This document shows positions 24,148-31,465 of a stretch of 64,000 bases of DNA, piece after piece. The position numbers and the translations under genes were made by a program. The notes under the pieces are model-generated. The model did no database searches, was not told the origin of the DNA, and saw only the letters and a program-made list of their open reading frames with translations. Source of the stretch: Desulfotruncus arcticus DSM 17038 (GTDB taxonomy: Bacteria; Bacillota; Desulfotomaculia; Desulfotomaculales; Desulfallaceae); contig NZ_FOOX01000007.1 of the NCBI RefSeq assembly GCF_900113335.1, positions 1 to 64,000 of the forward strand, given 5' to 3'. Numbering within the stretch: position 1 is the stretch's first letter; every line of letters starts with the position of its first letter.

Positions 24148-25308
24148 ATGTACGATTACAATAGCTTCGGTAGAAGGCCCAACAAAGTTGCACGCTGGCT
24201 GACGGCGCTGGCTGTTATTTTTTTTGTGGTTATTGTTGCGGCGGGCGGGGTTCTGGCAAGCAACTATAAACATGTCGGCAACCTGATTAAGGTTATTTCA
24301 CTGGTTAAATCCCAGTATATAGAACCGGTGAAGACTACCTCACTGGTGGACGGCGCCATCAAGGGCATGGTGGATTCGCTGCAGGACCCTTACTCGGTGT
24401 ACCTGGACCCGGATACATATAAGCAGCTGCAAGAGCAAATTCGCGGCTCCTTCGGCGGCCTGGGCATACTGGTGGGGGTTAAGGATGAGCTGCTAACCGT
24501 GGCCAGGGTTTATGAAGGGACGCCGGCTTATAAGGAAGGGGTAAAAGAGGGCGATCAAATTGTCGGCATTAACGGTAAGGACGTCCGGGGTATTGATTTG
24601 GAAACCGCCATTGGATTAATGCGCGGTCCGGTGGGCACCAAGGTTAAGCTTAGCGTAATCAGAGGCGAATCCCAAACACCGCTGGAGAAAAATATCACCA
24701 GGGAAGAAATTAGTGTTCCCACTGCAGAGGGCAAGATGATTCCAGATACCCGGATCGGTTACATGGTGATCAGCCAGTTTAACGAAAAAACTCCCGATGA
24801 GCTAACCGTAGTTCTGAATGAATTGCGTGATCAGGGTATGCGGGGCGCTATTCTGGATCTCAGGAATAACCCCGGTGGTGAGCTTATTTCTGCAACCCGG
24901 GTGGCTGATAACTTTATTCCCCAAGGTCCCATTGTCTATATTGAATACAGTACAGGCAATACCGAAGTTAAAGAGGCCGATGATAATTATGTACACATTC
25001 CCATGGTGGTTTTAGTCAATGAGAACAGCGCCAGTGCCGCTGAAATTCTAGCCGGAGCCATTAAGGATACTAAAGCCGGTACACTGGTAGGCACAAAAAC
25101 CTTTGGCAAGGGAATTGTGCAGACGGTATTCCCCCTGGATAACGGGGCCGGGCTGAAGCTGACCACGGCGCGCTATCTGACGCCCGGCAAACATAATATT
25201 CACAAAAAAGGCATCAGTCCTGATGTTGTGGTGGAAGATCAGCCGGAAGTCCCCGGGGATGAACAGCTGGAAAAAGCAGAAGAATTAATTAAAAGCAAGA
25301 TCAAGTAA
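24148..25308 (+). CDS. ctpB: Carboxy-terminal processing protease (CtpB-like, S41)
   Basis: This 386-residue serine protease has an N-terminal membrane anchor or signal (about residues 17-38), a PDZ domain (about 95-185, GGLGILVGVKDELLTVARVY ... GKDVRGIDLETAIGLMRG), and the S41 catalytic core. The catalytic Ser is in NENSASAAEILAGA and the Lys in GTKTFGKGIVQT. In spore formers CtpB cleaves SpoIVFA to activate the sigma-K checkpoint. The gene lies between ftsEX-LytM and the MinJ-like gene, as ctpB does in Bacillus. It starts at ATG 24148 with AGGGAGG upstream. Confidence 0.93.
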   Translation: MYDYNSFGRRPNKVARWLTALAVIFFVVIVAAGGVLASNYKHVGNLIKVISLVKSQYIEPVKTTSLVDGAIKGMVDSLQDPYSVYLDPDTYKQLQEQIRGSFGGLGILVGVKDELLTVARVYEGTPAYKEGVKEGDQIVGINGKDVRGIDLETAIGLMRGPVGTKVKLSVIRGESQTPLEKNITREEISVPTAEGKMIPDTRIGYMVISQFNEKTPDELTVVLNELRDQGMRGAILDLRNNPGGELISATRVADNFIPQGPIVYIEYSTGNTEVKEADDNYVHIPMVVLVNENSASAAEILAGAIKDTKAGTLVGTKTFGKGIVQTVFPLDNGAGLKLTTARYLTPGKHNIHKKGISPDVVVEDQPEVPGDEQLEKAEELIKSKIK

Positions 25309-25343
25309 CACTCAGGCTATGGCTATTTAAGCAGGTGATAGTT

Positions 25344-26606
25344 TTGTTTCCATTTAACGACATCCTGCCCATGATTCTGGTAAATATTGAAATAATGCTG
25401 CGCGAACCTGTATTCTGGGTGGTTGTAGTGCTGGTGGTGCTGCAGTACCGGCGCATGCATTCAATGAGAGAGAGTTTCTATGGCGTGCCCATCAAGTCCA
25501 ATTGGAACGAAGCGGCAACCGCTATTGTTTTCGGGCTGGTGGGAGGTTTGCTGGGAAGCGTGCTCATGGTTGTTATCGGGGTGACGTTAACCTCGGGTCT
25601 CATTTTTATCTGGCCCCTGGCCATTATATTAATGCTGATTAACGCCAGGTTTATTTGCTTTGCCTATGCCGGCGGCATCCTGGCCCTTTCGCGGATATTA
25701 TTTGGTTTTCCCCAGATCAATGTTTCTCAGGTGTTGGCCCTGGTAGCGGTGCTGCACATGGTGGAAAGCATACTGATCCTGTTTAGCGGCCACCTGGGCG
25801 CAATTCCTTCGTATTTTCGCGACCGGGACGGCCGGGTGGTGGGCGGGTTTACATTGCAGAAATTTTGGCCCATTCCCATCGCCGCGCTGGCCTTTATCAC
25901 GGGTATGGATGTCCCGCCGGGCAGTGTCGATATGCCCGAATGGTGGCCTTTGATTAAGCCCGGTGTGGCCAATCCGGAAAACGTTATTTACACCTTGATG
26001 CCGGTGGTTGCCGCACTGGGTTACGGGGATATGGCCATTGCCCGCAACCCGGCGCAGAAGAGCAGAATTTCCGCCTGCTACCTGGCACTGTACAGTCTGG
26101 TACTGCTGCTGTTGGCTGTTGTGGCGGACCATTCTGTGCTGCTGGCCGTTGTAGCGGCTGTTTTTTCGCCAATGGGTCACGAACTGGTTATTTATATCGG
26201 GCGTAAAACTGAAATGCAGGGCCAACCGATATATGTGCCCAGTGCCGATGGCCTGGCGCTGCTGGATGTTATCCCCGACTCACCGGCCTGGCGGGCCGGG
26301 ATCAGGTCCGGAGATGTCATTGTTGCGGTAAACGGGTTTCCAGTTACACGCAGGTCTGATTTTGCCGCTATTAGCTATGCTGTCAACCCTCCCCTGCAGG
26401 TGGAGTTTTTCAGCAGGAGGAAAAGGCGCCTGATGCATGGGAAATTATCCTTTAACAAAGGGGAAAAGCACCTGGGCATCCTATCCGTGCCTGAAGGGGC
26501 GGAAGCGGTGGGTGTAGTGGATGTAAGCACAGCCGGTCCGCTGGGGCGCTGGTTTTTAAATTTCTGGCAGAGGCACAAGAGGAAAGGGGACACACCTCCT
26601 CTTTAG
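25344..26606 (+). CDS. MinJ-like polytopic membrane protein with C-terminal PDZ domain
   Basis: This 420-residue protein has eight or so predicted transmembrane helices (residues 1-290) and a PDZ domain (about 300-385, GLALLDVIPDSPAWRAGIRS GDVIVAVNG). Size, layout and position directly after ctpB match Bacillus MinJ (YvjD/SwrAB), which bridges DivIVA and MinD at the division site. Orthology is inferred. I chose TTG 25344 because AGGTGA precedes it; a GTG nine bases earlier would overlap that site. The last codons (KGDTPPL) come from GGGGACACACCTCCTCTT, which recurs inverted at 53726-53743. Confidence 0.85.
   Translation: MFPFNDILPMILVNIEIMLREPVFWVVVVLVVLQYRRMHSMRESFYGVPIKSNWNEAATAIVFGLVGGLLGSVLMVVIGVTLTSGLIFIWPLAIILMLINARFICFAYAGGILALSRILFGFPQINVSQVLALVAVLHMVESILILFSGHLGAIPSYFRDRDGRVVGGFTLQKFWPIPIAALAFITGMDVPPGSVDMPEWWPLIKPGVANPENVIYTLMPVVAALGYGDMAIARNPAQKSRISACYLALYSLVLLLLAVVADHSVLLAVVAAVFSPMGHELVIYIGRKTEMQGQPIYVPSADGLALLDVIPDSPAWRAGIRSGDVIVAVNGFPVTRRSDFAAISYAVNPPLQVEFFSRRKRRLMHGKLSFNKGEKHLGILSVPEGAEAVGVVDVSTAGPLGRWFLNFWQRHKRKGDTPPL
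26586..26603 (+). repeat. 18-bp motif shared (inverted) with the pgk upstream region
   Basis: GGGGACACACCTCCTCTT is the exact reverse complement of 53726-53743. Here it encodes the end of the MinJ-like protein. Confidence 0.7.
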
Positions 26607-26622
26607 TGCCACAAATTATACG

Positions 26623-26652
26623 TTGACACTGTTTCCGGGAGGGGGCTATAAT
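26623..26652 (+). promoter_or_regulatory. Perfect-consensus sigma-A promoter of the cooT leader RNA
   Basis: TTGACA (26623-26628) and TATAAT (26647-26652) are both exact consensus hexamers, 18 bases apart. It is the only promoter I noticed in the window with two perfect hexamers. Confidence 0.85.
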
Positions 26653-26658
26653 TAATAT

Positions 26659-26755
26659 ATATCGGGTCATGAAGGCCCGCACTGTATCAGTGGAGACGGA
26701 CCACGGAGGTCAAATGATATGCAGATGAGTATGCATATGACCGAGGTGGTTTTTT
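26659..26755 (+). ncRNA. Candidate structured leader or small RNA ending in a terminator, upstream of cooT
   Basis: From the expected transcript start the RNA folds into three parts. Hairpin one is CGGG...CCCG (26663-26679) and hairpin two CACTG-TAT-CAGTG (26680-26692). A purine-rich linker GAGACGG follows. The last stem is long: ACCAC (26700-26704), internal loop GGA, GGTCA (26708-26712), paired with TGACC (26738-26742), GAG, GTGGT (26746-26750), followed by TTTTT. The GGA/GAG internal loop could form tandem G-A pairs. It lies 27 bases before the cooT start. I could not match it to a known riboswitch. Confidence 0.65.
26700..26755 (+). terminator. Intrinsic terminator at the end of the cooT leader
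   Basis: ACCAC...GTGGT with the inner GGTCA...TGACC stem is followed by six T residues. Since cooT follows at once with a good Shine-Dalgarno, this looks like an attenuator. Confidence 0.75.
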
Positions 26756-26781
26756 AACTTTACCGGGAGGTGATTTATCGC

Positions 26782-26982
26782 ATGTGTGAAGCTAACGCTT
26801 ATCTGCGCCAGGACGGCAAAGATGAAATGCTGATGGAAATGGTCGACAAGGTAATACCCGAGGGAGACGGTTTGGTGCTGGAGGATATTTTCGGGCGGCG
26901 CAAACTGATTAAAGCCAGGATTAAAGAGCTGGCGCTGGTGGACCATAAAATTATTTTAGAAAAAGAAGCCCAGGAGAATTGA
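26782..26982 (+). CDS. CooT-family nickel-binding protein
   Basis: This 66-residue protein starts MCEANAYL; in CooT the Cys at position 2 is a nickel ligand. The rest (EMLMEMVDKVIPEGDGLVLEDIFG RRKLIKARIKEL) is the compact fold of this family, which is associated with nickel insertion into CO dehydrogenase. No cooS or cooC gene is in the window. ATG 26782 is preferred because GGGAGGTGA precedes it. The gene is probably controlled by the leader at 26659-26755 and ends in a terminator at 27026. Confidence 0.85.
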   Translation: MCEANAYLRQDGKDEMLMEMVDKVIPEGDGLVLEDIFGRRKLIKARIKELALVDHKIILEKEAQEN

Positions 26983-27025
26983 AGCGTTAAAGCCTGAACA
27001 TTAAATGAAAGACTGGAAATATGAG

Positions 27026-27063
27026 AGCCCGGAGACGGAATAACCGCTTACGGGCTTTTTTTA
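27026..27063 (+). terminator. Terminator after cooT
   Basis: AGCCCG and CGGGCT close a hairpin with an inner CGG-AATAA-CCG stem, followed by seven T residues. Confidence 0.88.
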
Positions 27064-27116
27064 TCTCGTTAACCGCCGCTAAGACTCCCTCCACCAAGTC
27101 TTCTTTATTAAAAGGA

Positions 27117-27146
27117 TTTGTTACAATGGTAGAGAAAATAATATAA
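27117..27146 (+). promoter_or_regulatory. Probable promoter of the HAM1-SIR2-UDG unit
   Basis: TTGTTA (about 27118-27123) and TATAAT (about 27142-27147) are spaced by 18 bases. The leader is about 65 bases and carries a partial heptamer array. Confidence 0.6.
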
Positions 27147-27151
27147 TTTAG

Positions 27152-27175
27152 TAGCCAGTAGTCAGTGAAATTAGA
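27152..27175 (+). repeat. Partial heptamer array
   Basis: AGTAGCCAGTAGTCAGTGAA is a left arm only. It lies between the HAM1 promoter and its start codon. Confidence 0.6.
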
Positions 27176-27214
27176 ATGAAACAACCGGCGATAGCATTTT
27201 TCAGGTAACAGGGG

Positions 27215-27787
27215 ATGGATCTTTTGCATAAACCAATGCGTTTTGTTACCAGTAACCAGTTAAAAATTAATGAATATGAGCTTCTGCTGGATCCGTTCAG
27301 GTTTATCCCGGTCCGGCTCAATATGCGTGAACCGCAGGGGGACGATCAGCGGGAGATTGTGCGGAGCAAGGTGTTGATTGCGTTTTCGGAAAAAAGGGCG
27401 CCTTTGTTTGTTGATCATACCGGCCTCAGTATCCAGGTCTACAATGATTTGCCCGGCGGCATGACCCCGGAAATCTGGAGCCGACTGGGGGTTGAGGGTT
27501 TTTTGCGCTTAATGCAGTGTGAAACCAACCGCAAGGCGGTGGTCCGAACAATTATCGGCTACTGCTGTGGTAAGCGGATACATATTTTTGAGGCCAAACT
27601 GCAGGGTGAAATAGCAGGAGAGCCCCAAGGACCCGCCGGTACCTGGGAATGCCTTTTTATTCCGGATGGGTATGACACTTCACTTGCCGCCCTGCCGGTA
27701 GAAAAAAAGAATAAAATTTCAGCCCGCGGCCAGGCGGCGCAGCAATTTAAAAAATTCCTTACCCGTCAGGCGGTGAAGCTATGGTAA
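27215..27787 (+). CDS. HAM1/ITPase-fold protein, predicted non-catalytic nucleotide sensor
   Basis: This 190-residue protein has the HAM1/RdgB fold: FVTSNQLK at residues 10-17, EPQGDDQREIVRSKVLIAF, LFVDHTGLSIQVY at 64-76, and GTWECLFIPDGYDTSLAALP then EKKNKISARGQA near the end. HAM1 enzymes remove dITP and XTP. Compared with human ITPA, the VEDT active-site motif is VDHT (the catalytic Asp is now His 68) and SHR is SAR (Ala 170), while Lys 17 and Arg 171 remain. It therefore may bind but not cleave inosine-type nucleotides. Its last seven bases overlap the next gene, a SIR2 protein. The pairing resembles KomB of the Kongming antiphage system. Confidence 0.85.
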   Translation: MDLLHKPMRFVTSNQLKINEYELLLDPFRFIPVRLNMREPQGDDQREIVRSKVLIAFSEKRAPLFVDHTGLSIQVYNDLPGGMTPEIWSRLGVEGFLRLMQCETNRKAVVRTIIGYCCGKRIHIFEAKLQGEIAGEPQGPAGTWECLFIPDGYDTSLAALPVEKKNKISARGQAAQQFKKFLTRQAVKLW

Positions 27788-28593
27788 GCTATGATAAACT
27801 TGTTGATGAGTTGGCTCACGAGATCAAGGGCAAAAAAATCATTCCATTTGTCGGCGCCGGGCTGTCACGCAACCTGGGCCTGCCGGAGTGGGATGTTTTA
27901 ATGGCCAGGGTGGCCGAGGACCTGGATATCGAGCCCGATATTCTGGCTCTGCACGGTGACTTTTTGCAGATAGCAGAGTACCATATTATCTGTCACGGGG
28001 GCAGCAAAAACCGGATCAGCAAAATTATTGACCGCAATTTGCGTTCCATTGAGGTGGACATCAGTGCCTCGGTGGCACATAAGTGTCTTATTGACATGAA
28101 ATTTCCTAAAATATATACCACAAATTTTGATGAAATGATTGAAATGGCCTTCCGTTACCACAAGGAGCCTCATTATACAATTGCTACGCTGGATGATATT
28201 TTGGAGGCCCCGGATAATATAACCCAGATAGTTAAATTTCATGGTACTCTTGACCTTGATGAAACTTTGGTCATCAGTGAGACCGACTATCATAACCGGT
28301 TGGATATGGAGGGGCCGCTGGATATTAAATTGCGTTCGGACCTTCTGGGCAAAACGGTGCTTTTTTTGGGCTACAGCTTCAGGGACCTCAATATCCGTTA
28401 CATGTGGAGCAAATTATTTCGGGTGATGCAGGAGAACTGCAAGGCTTACATGGTAACCATGAAGCCCAATTACGTATTTGACACGGTGTATGGGAAAAAA
28501 GGCATGAAAATTATCTGCCTGGATTCCGATGATTTTTGCGCGGACTTTACGGCTTTCATGGAGGACCTGCGGGACAGGGTGCTGCGGGATTAG
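27781..28593 (+). CDS. SIR2-like NADase (defence-type effector)
   Basis: This 270-residue protein is a stand-alone SIR2_2-type domain. The NAD-binding loop is FVGAGLS (residues 23-29), TTNFDEM (113-119) holds the conserved Asn/Asp, FHGTL (153-157) the catalytic His, and FLGYSFRDLN (195-204) the C-terminal NAD motif. It lacks the zinc module of true protein deacetylases. Such domains act as NAD-depleting effectors in Thoeris, DSR, short-Argonaute and Kongming defence. The start overlaps the HAM1 gene by seven bases, so the two are translationally coupled and probably form a complex. A defence role is inferred. Confidence 0.88.
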   Translation: MVSYDKLVDELAHEIKGKKIIPFVGAGLSRNLGLPEWDVLMARVAEDLDIEPDILALHGDFLQIAEYHIICHGGSKNRISKIIDRNLRSIEVDISASVAHKCLIDMKFPKIYTTNFDEMIEMAFRYHKEPHYTIATLDDILEAPDNITQIVKFHGTLDLDETLVISETDYHNRLDMEGPLDIKLRSDLLGKTVLFLGYSFRDLNIRYMWSKLFRVMQENCKAYMVTMKPNYVFDTVYGKKGMKIICLDSDDFCADFTAFMEDLRDRVLRD

Positions 28594-28604
28594 AGGAAGA
28601 TTAG

Positions 28605-29183
28605 ATGGATACAAGTAAGCTTTCAAGATGGAACGAGGTAAAGCAGATTTGCTTGCGCTGCCGGGCCTGCCCGCTGGCTGCCCGGCGCACCAATGTGGTG
28701 TTCGGCGAGGGGGTGCTGGAGTCCCGGGTTATGTTTGTGGGTGAGGGGCCGGGGGAGCAGGAAGACCTTCAAGGGCGCCCGTTTGTTGGTCCGGCGGGCC
28801 AACTGCTGGACCGGATGCTGGCGGCTATAGATTTGAACCGGGAAAAAAACACCATGATCTGCAATATCGTCAAATGCCGCCCGCCGGGCAACCGCACTCC
28901 CACCATGGAAGAGGGAGAAAAATGTTTGCCTTTCCTGCGAGCGCAGGTGGATATCGTGCGGCCCGGGATTATCGTATGTCTTGGCGCTACGGCGGTGCGC
29001 CACATTATCGGACCGGAAGAACGGATTACCAGAGTGCGGGGCAGTTGGATGGAGCGCAAAGGCTTTTGGATTACTTCCACTTACCACCCCGCTGCTCTTT
29101 TGCGTGACGAATCGCGTAAGGCCGAGGCCTGGGCCGACCTAAAATCAATTCGGGCTAAAATGGATGAGCTGGGCATTAGTTAA
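28605..29183 (+). CDS. Family-4 (iron-sulphur) uracil-DNA glycosylase
   Basis: This 192-residue enzyme removes uracil from DNA. The active-site motif GEGPGEQEDLQGRPFVGPAG (about residues 45-64) and the second motif TYHPAALLRD (about 155-164) are intact. Four cysteines (CLRCRAC near the N-terminus, C at about 88, C at about 121) fit the 4Fe-4S cluster of family 4. It begins 11 bases after the SIR2 stop, so it may be part of the same transcript. Family-4 enzymes are ordinary repair genes in anaerobes, so the link with HAM1-SIR2 could be accidental. It converges with, and overlaps, the YaaL-like gene. Confidence 0.92.
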   Translation: MDTSKLSRWNEVKQICLRCRACPLAARRTNVVFGEGVLESRVMFVGEGPGEQEDLQGRPFVGPAGQLLDRMLAAIDLNREKNTMICNIVKCRPPGNRTPTMEEGEKCLPFLRAQVDIVRPGIIVCLGATAVRHIIGPEERITRVRGSWMERKGFWITSTYHPAALLRDESRKAEAWADLKSIRAKMDELGIS

Positions 29184-29488
29184 CCGGCCAGTGCTTTTGG
29201 ATTTCCGGCTTCAGCCTCCTCAGATGGGCCGGTAGTGCAAATATCTTCCGGCCAGGCTGCTACCCCTTCTTCTTTGGCTTTTCTAATTAGGGCCATGTAG
29301 CGCCGTTCTGAAGCCTTAATGTTGTGGATGGCGAAATCAACCAGATCCCTGTCGGTAATATGGTTAAAATCTGTTAGGGCCTGTTTCCAGGTCCTTTTTG
29401 CTTCATTAACCGCAGTCAGAAGCGTGGGTGGTTTTTGGGCCAGCGGTGACAGCCAAAATAAAAACTTCTCAAGGTATCTCGCGTTCAT
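29180..29488 (-). CDS. DUF2508 (YaaL-like) small protein
   Basis: This 102-residue helical protein contains the family pattern of an aromatic/charged helix (AKRTWKQALTDFNHITDRDL VDFAIHNIKASERRYMALIRKAKEEG). DUF2508 proteins are small cytoplasmic proteins of spore formers with no known function. The ATG at 29488 has a GAGGTGAT site upstream. It converges with the UDG gene and overlaps its last four bases. The C-terminal 20 residues (GPSEEAEAGNPKALAG) are low-complexity. Confidence 0.7.
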   Translation of the reverse strand: MNARYLEKFLFWLSPLAQKPPTLLTAVNEAKRTWKQALTDFNHITDRDLVDFAIHNIKASERRYMALIRKAKEEGVAAWPEDICTTGPSEEAEAGNPKALAG

Positions 29489-29859
29489 AAAATCACCTCA
29501 AGAAATGTCTATGCGCTGATCAGTGTTTTTATGCCATTTGTTTCCAGGCATTAGTTTTATAACGGTTATTTTATCAAGTAAATCGCAGGTAATCTCTCTG
29601 ATTTTCTGCTGCACGGTTTACTGGATGTTCTTTTCGAAGCAACCTTAACGTTCTAACATAATTTATTTGGAATAAAGAGAATGCCCGGGGCAAAGCATAA
29701 TTATAAATTCAGTAACCAGAATTCAGGAGTCAGTAGTCAGAATACCACAAGCCCGGTTCATTTATTCTGACTCCTGACTTCTGACTCCTGTCTCCTAAGA
29801 AGTTGCAGGTACTAAATAGCTACAAAAATTTATTTTTAAAACTGCCCGGGGGTGGGTTG
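29489..29859. other. Intergenic with a heptamer array
   Basis: About 370 bases separate the divergent YaaL-like and lipoprotein genes. 29489-29700 is AT-rich with no recognisable RNA. The array occupies 29709-29803. No clear promoter was found. Confidence 0.5.
29709..29803 (+). repeat. Heptamer array upstream of the lipoprotein gene
   Basis: The left arm ATTCAGGAGTCAGTAGTCAG begins at about 29717, the spacer is AATACCACAAGCCCGGTTCA, and the right arm ATTCTGACTCCTGACTTCTG is followed by two more units. The AGAGAACGG core is not conserved here. Confidence 0.85.
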
Positions 29860-31356
29860 ATGAAAAAGACAATACCGGTGGTACTTGCAGTGGTTTCAGC
29901 TTTAATGCTGCTATTATCAACATCTGGCTGCGGCAAGCATGAGCCGCAGCGCAAGCCCGCCGAAAAGCCGGTTAAAATTGGATTTGCACTGGCTGATTTG
30001 AACCGGGACGGAAATAAAACAATTAAAAAAACGGTGGATGGGCAAAAGACCAAGGTAAACGCCGAGGTTACCTGGCTGGATGCAGGAAATGATCCGGCCA
30101 AGCAGCAAAAGCAGCTGCAGCAGTTGGCCGACAAGGAATTAAAAGCGGTAGTTTTTCAACCTGTGGATCCTGCGGCTGCGCCGGCTATGGTAGAGCAGCT
30201 GGCCAGGCAGGGCATCAAGGTGGTGGTGCTGGAAAACCTGCCGGTGAATACGCCGGTGGATGGCTACATCGCATCGGACCACGAACTGGTAGGCCGTCTG
30301 CAGGCCCGGTTCTTAACAGAAGCGCTGCAGCGGTCTCAGGAAGCCCAAAAGGGCCTGTCAACACCTTCCACCGGTACTGTTATTCGCCCCGAAGACCTCG
30401 GACAGGGGGGCGGACAGCAGGGCGGCTCGCAGGAAGCGGCAGCCGGCACTATAACTGCGTCACCCGGTGGCGCCAAGGGAACAATAACAGGTGCGGTGGA
30501 TTATACTGTGATCGCCCAACTGCCCGAACACCGGCCTTTGAATGTTTTAATTCTCGGGGGCGACCCGCGGGACCAGGCGGCCCGGGAGATTACCGCCGCA
30601 CTGGAAGCGGCTTTGCAAGATCAAAAGGATATTAACATTATCGGCGTTTACAATCACCCGCTATGGGATCCGGCTGCAGTGCCCGCCACCCTGGCTGAGC
30701 TAAAGAGCAAGGGGGCAAAGGTCGACGCCATTTTGGCCAACGACAGCAGCCTGGCTATGGCGGCGGTGGAATATCTTAAAATGGGTGGGTTTAATAAAAA
30801 CGTGTTAACTGTAGGCGTTGGTGCCGACGAAAAAGCGTCGCAGGAGCTGGTAAAAGGTGAGCACGATGCCGAGGTTGATGTGCAGCCTGAAATGCTGGGG
30901 CTGTTTGCCCTGGAAGCGGCTGTGGATCTGGCCCGGACCGGTCACTGGCAGTACAGCGCCCGGGTGAATAACGGTGATTACAGTGTTCCGGCCCGGATAG
31001 CGCCGGCCCGCTTGATAACCTCTAAAAACGCCTATTTACTGCAAGAGCGCTGGAAAGAATTGAAGGAAGCGGGCGGGCAGCAGCAGGGCGGCCGGCAAGA
31101 AACCCGGAGCGGTGGCCAGCAGGATGGAGACCAGGGTGGTCAAAGCCGGCAGGGGCAGCAGGATCAACCGGGTGGGCAGGGCCAACAAGGCGGACAGCAA
31201 GGCTCCCAAAACAAAACCATGCTAAAGATTACCACCATGGAAGGAAAAACCATGGAAGTACAAATTGACGGCGAAGTAAAGAAAATAGAATCGACAGGCG
31301 GTCAGGGGCAAGACCAGAGTCAAGGTGGCGAAGGCGGCGGCCAGCAGGGACAGTAA
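29860..31356 (+). CDS. Orphan periplasmic-binding-type lipoprotein with Gln/Gly-rich segments
   Basis: Starting at ATG 29860 (GGGGGTGGG upstream), this 498-residue protein has a lipoprotein signal (LLLSTSGCGK, Cys about 24). A sugar-binding type-1 fold (Peripla_BP_4) follows, with KPVKIGFALADLNRDGNKTI, PVDPAAAPAMVEQLARQGIK and ILANDSSLAMAAVEYLKMGG. Two Gln/Gly-rich stretches are inserted: one splitting the domain (about residues 185-205) and a long one near the C-terminus (about 407-455). A small beta segment (MLKITTMEGKTMEVQIDGEV) and another Q/G tail end the protein. No permease or ATPase is nearby. It may be a surface sensor rather than a transporter part. Confidence 0.8.
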   Translation: MKKTIPVVLAVVSALMLLLSTSGCGKHEPQRKPAEKPVKIGFALADLNRDGNKTIKKTVDGQKTKVNAEVTWLDAGNDPAKQQKQLQQLADKELKAVVFQPVDPAAAPAMVEQLARQGIKVVVLENLPVNTPVDGYIASDHELVGRLQARFLTEALQRSQEAQKGLSTPSTGTVIRPEDLGQGGGQQGGSQEAAAGTITASPGGAKGTITGAVDYTVIAQLPEHRPLNVLILGGDPRDQAAREITAALEAALQDQKDINIIGVYNHPLWDPAAVPATLAELKSKGAKVDAILANDSSLAMAAVEYLKMGGFNKNVLTVGVGADEKASQELVKGEHDAEVDVQPEMLGLFALEAAVDLARTGHWQYSARVNNGDYSVPARIAPARLITSKNAYLLQERWKELKEAGGQQQGGRQETRSGGQQDGDQGGQSRQGQQDQPGGQGQQGGQQGSQNKTMLKITTMEGKTMEVQIDGEVKKIESTGGQGQDQSQGGEGGGQQGQ

Positions 31357-31465
31357 CAATCAAGTCAAGTCAGCTCTGTATCTTTAGGATGCGGAGCTTT
31401 TTATTTTGGGCGTGCGTTTTTTTACCATTGCGCGGTATGATATAATTTTAGCCGGGGTGAGCAGT

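Noticed and set aside
26659-26755. NiCo (czcD) riboswitch call for the cooT leader
   Set aside because: The RNA lacks the repeated purine-rich junction motifs I remember for NiCo. I kept it as an unassigned structured RNA rather than force a name.
28605-29183. UDG as a certain member of the HAM1-SIR2 defence system
   Set aside because: Family-4 UDGs are common repair genes in anaerobes; spacing supports cotranscription but not function, so the link is presented only as a hypothesis.
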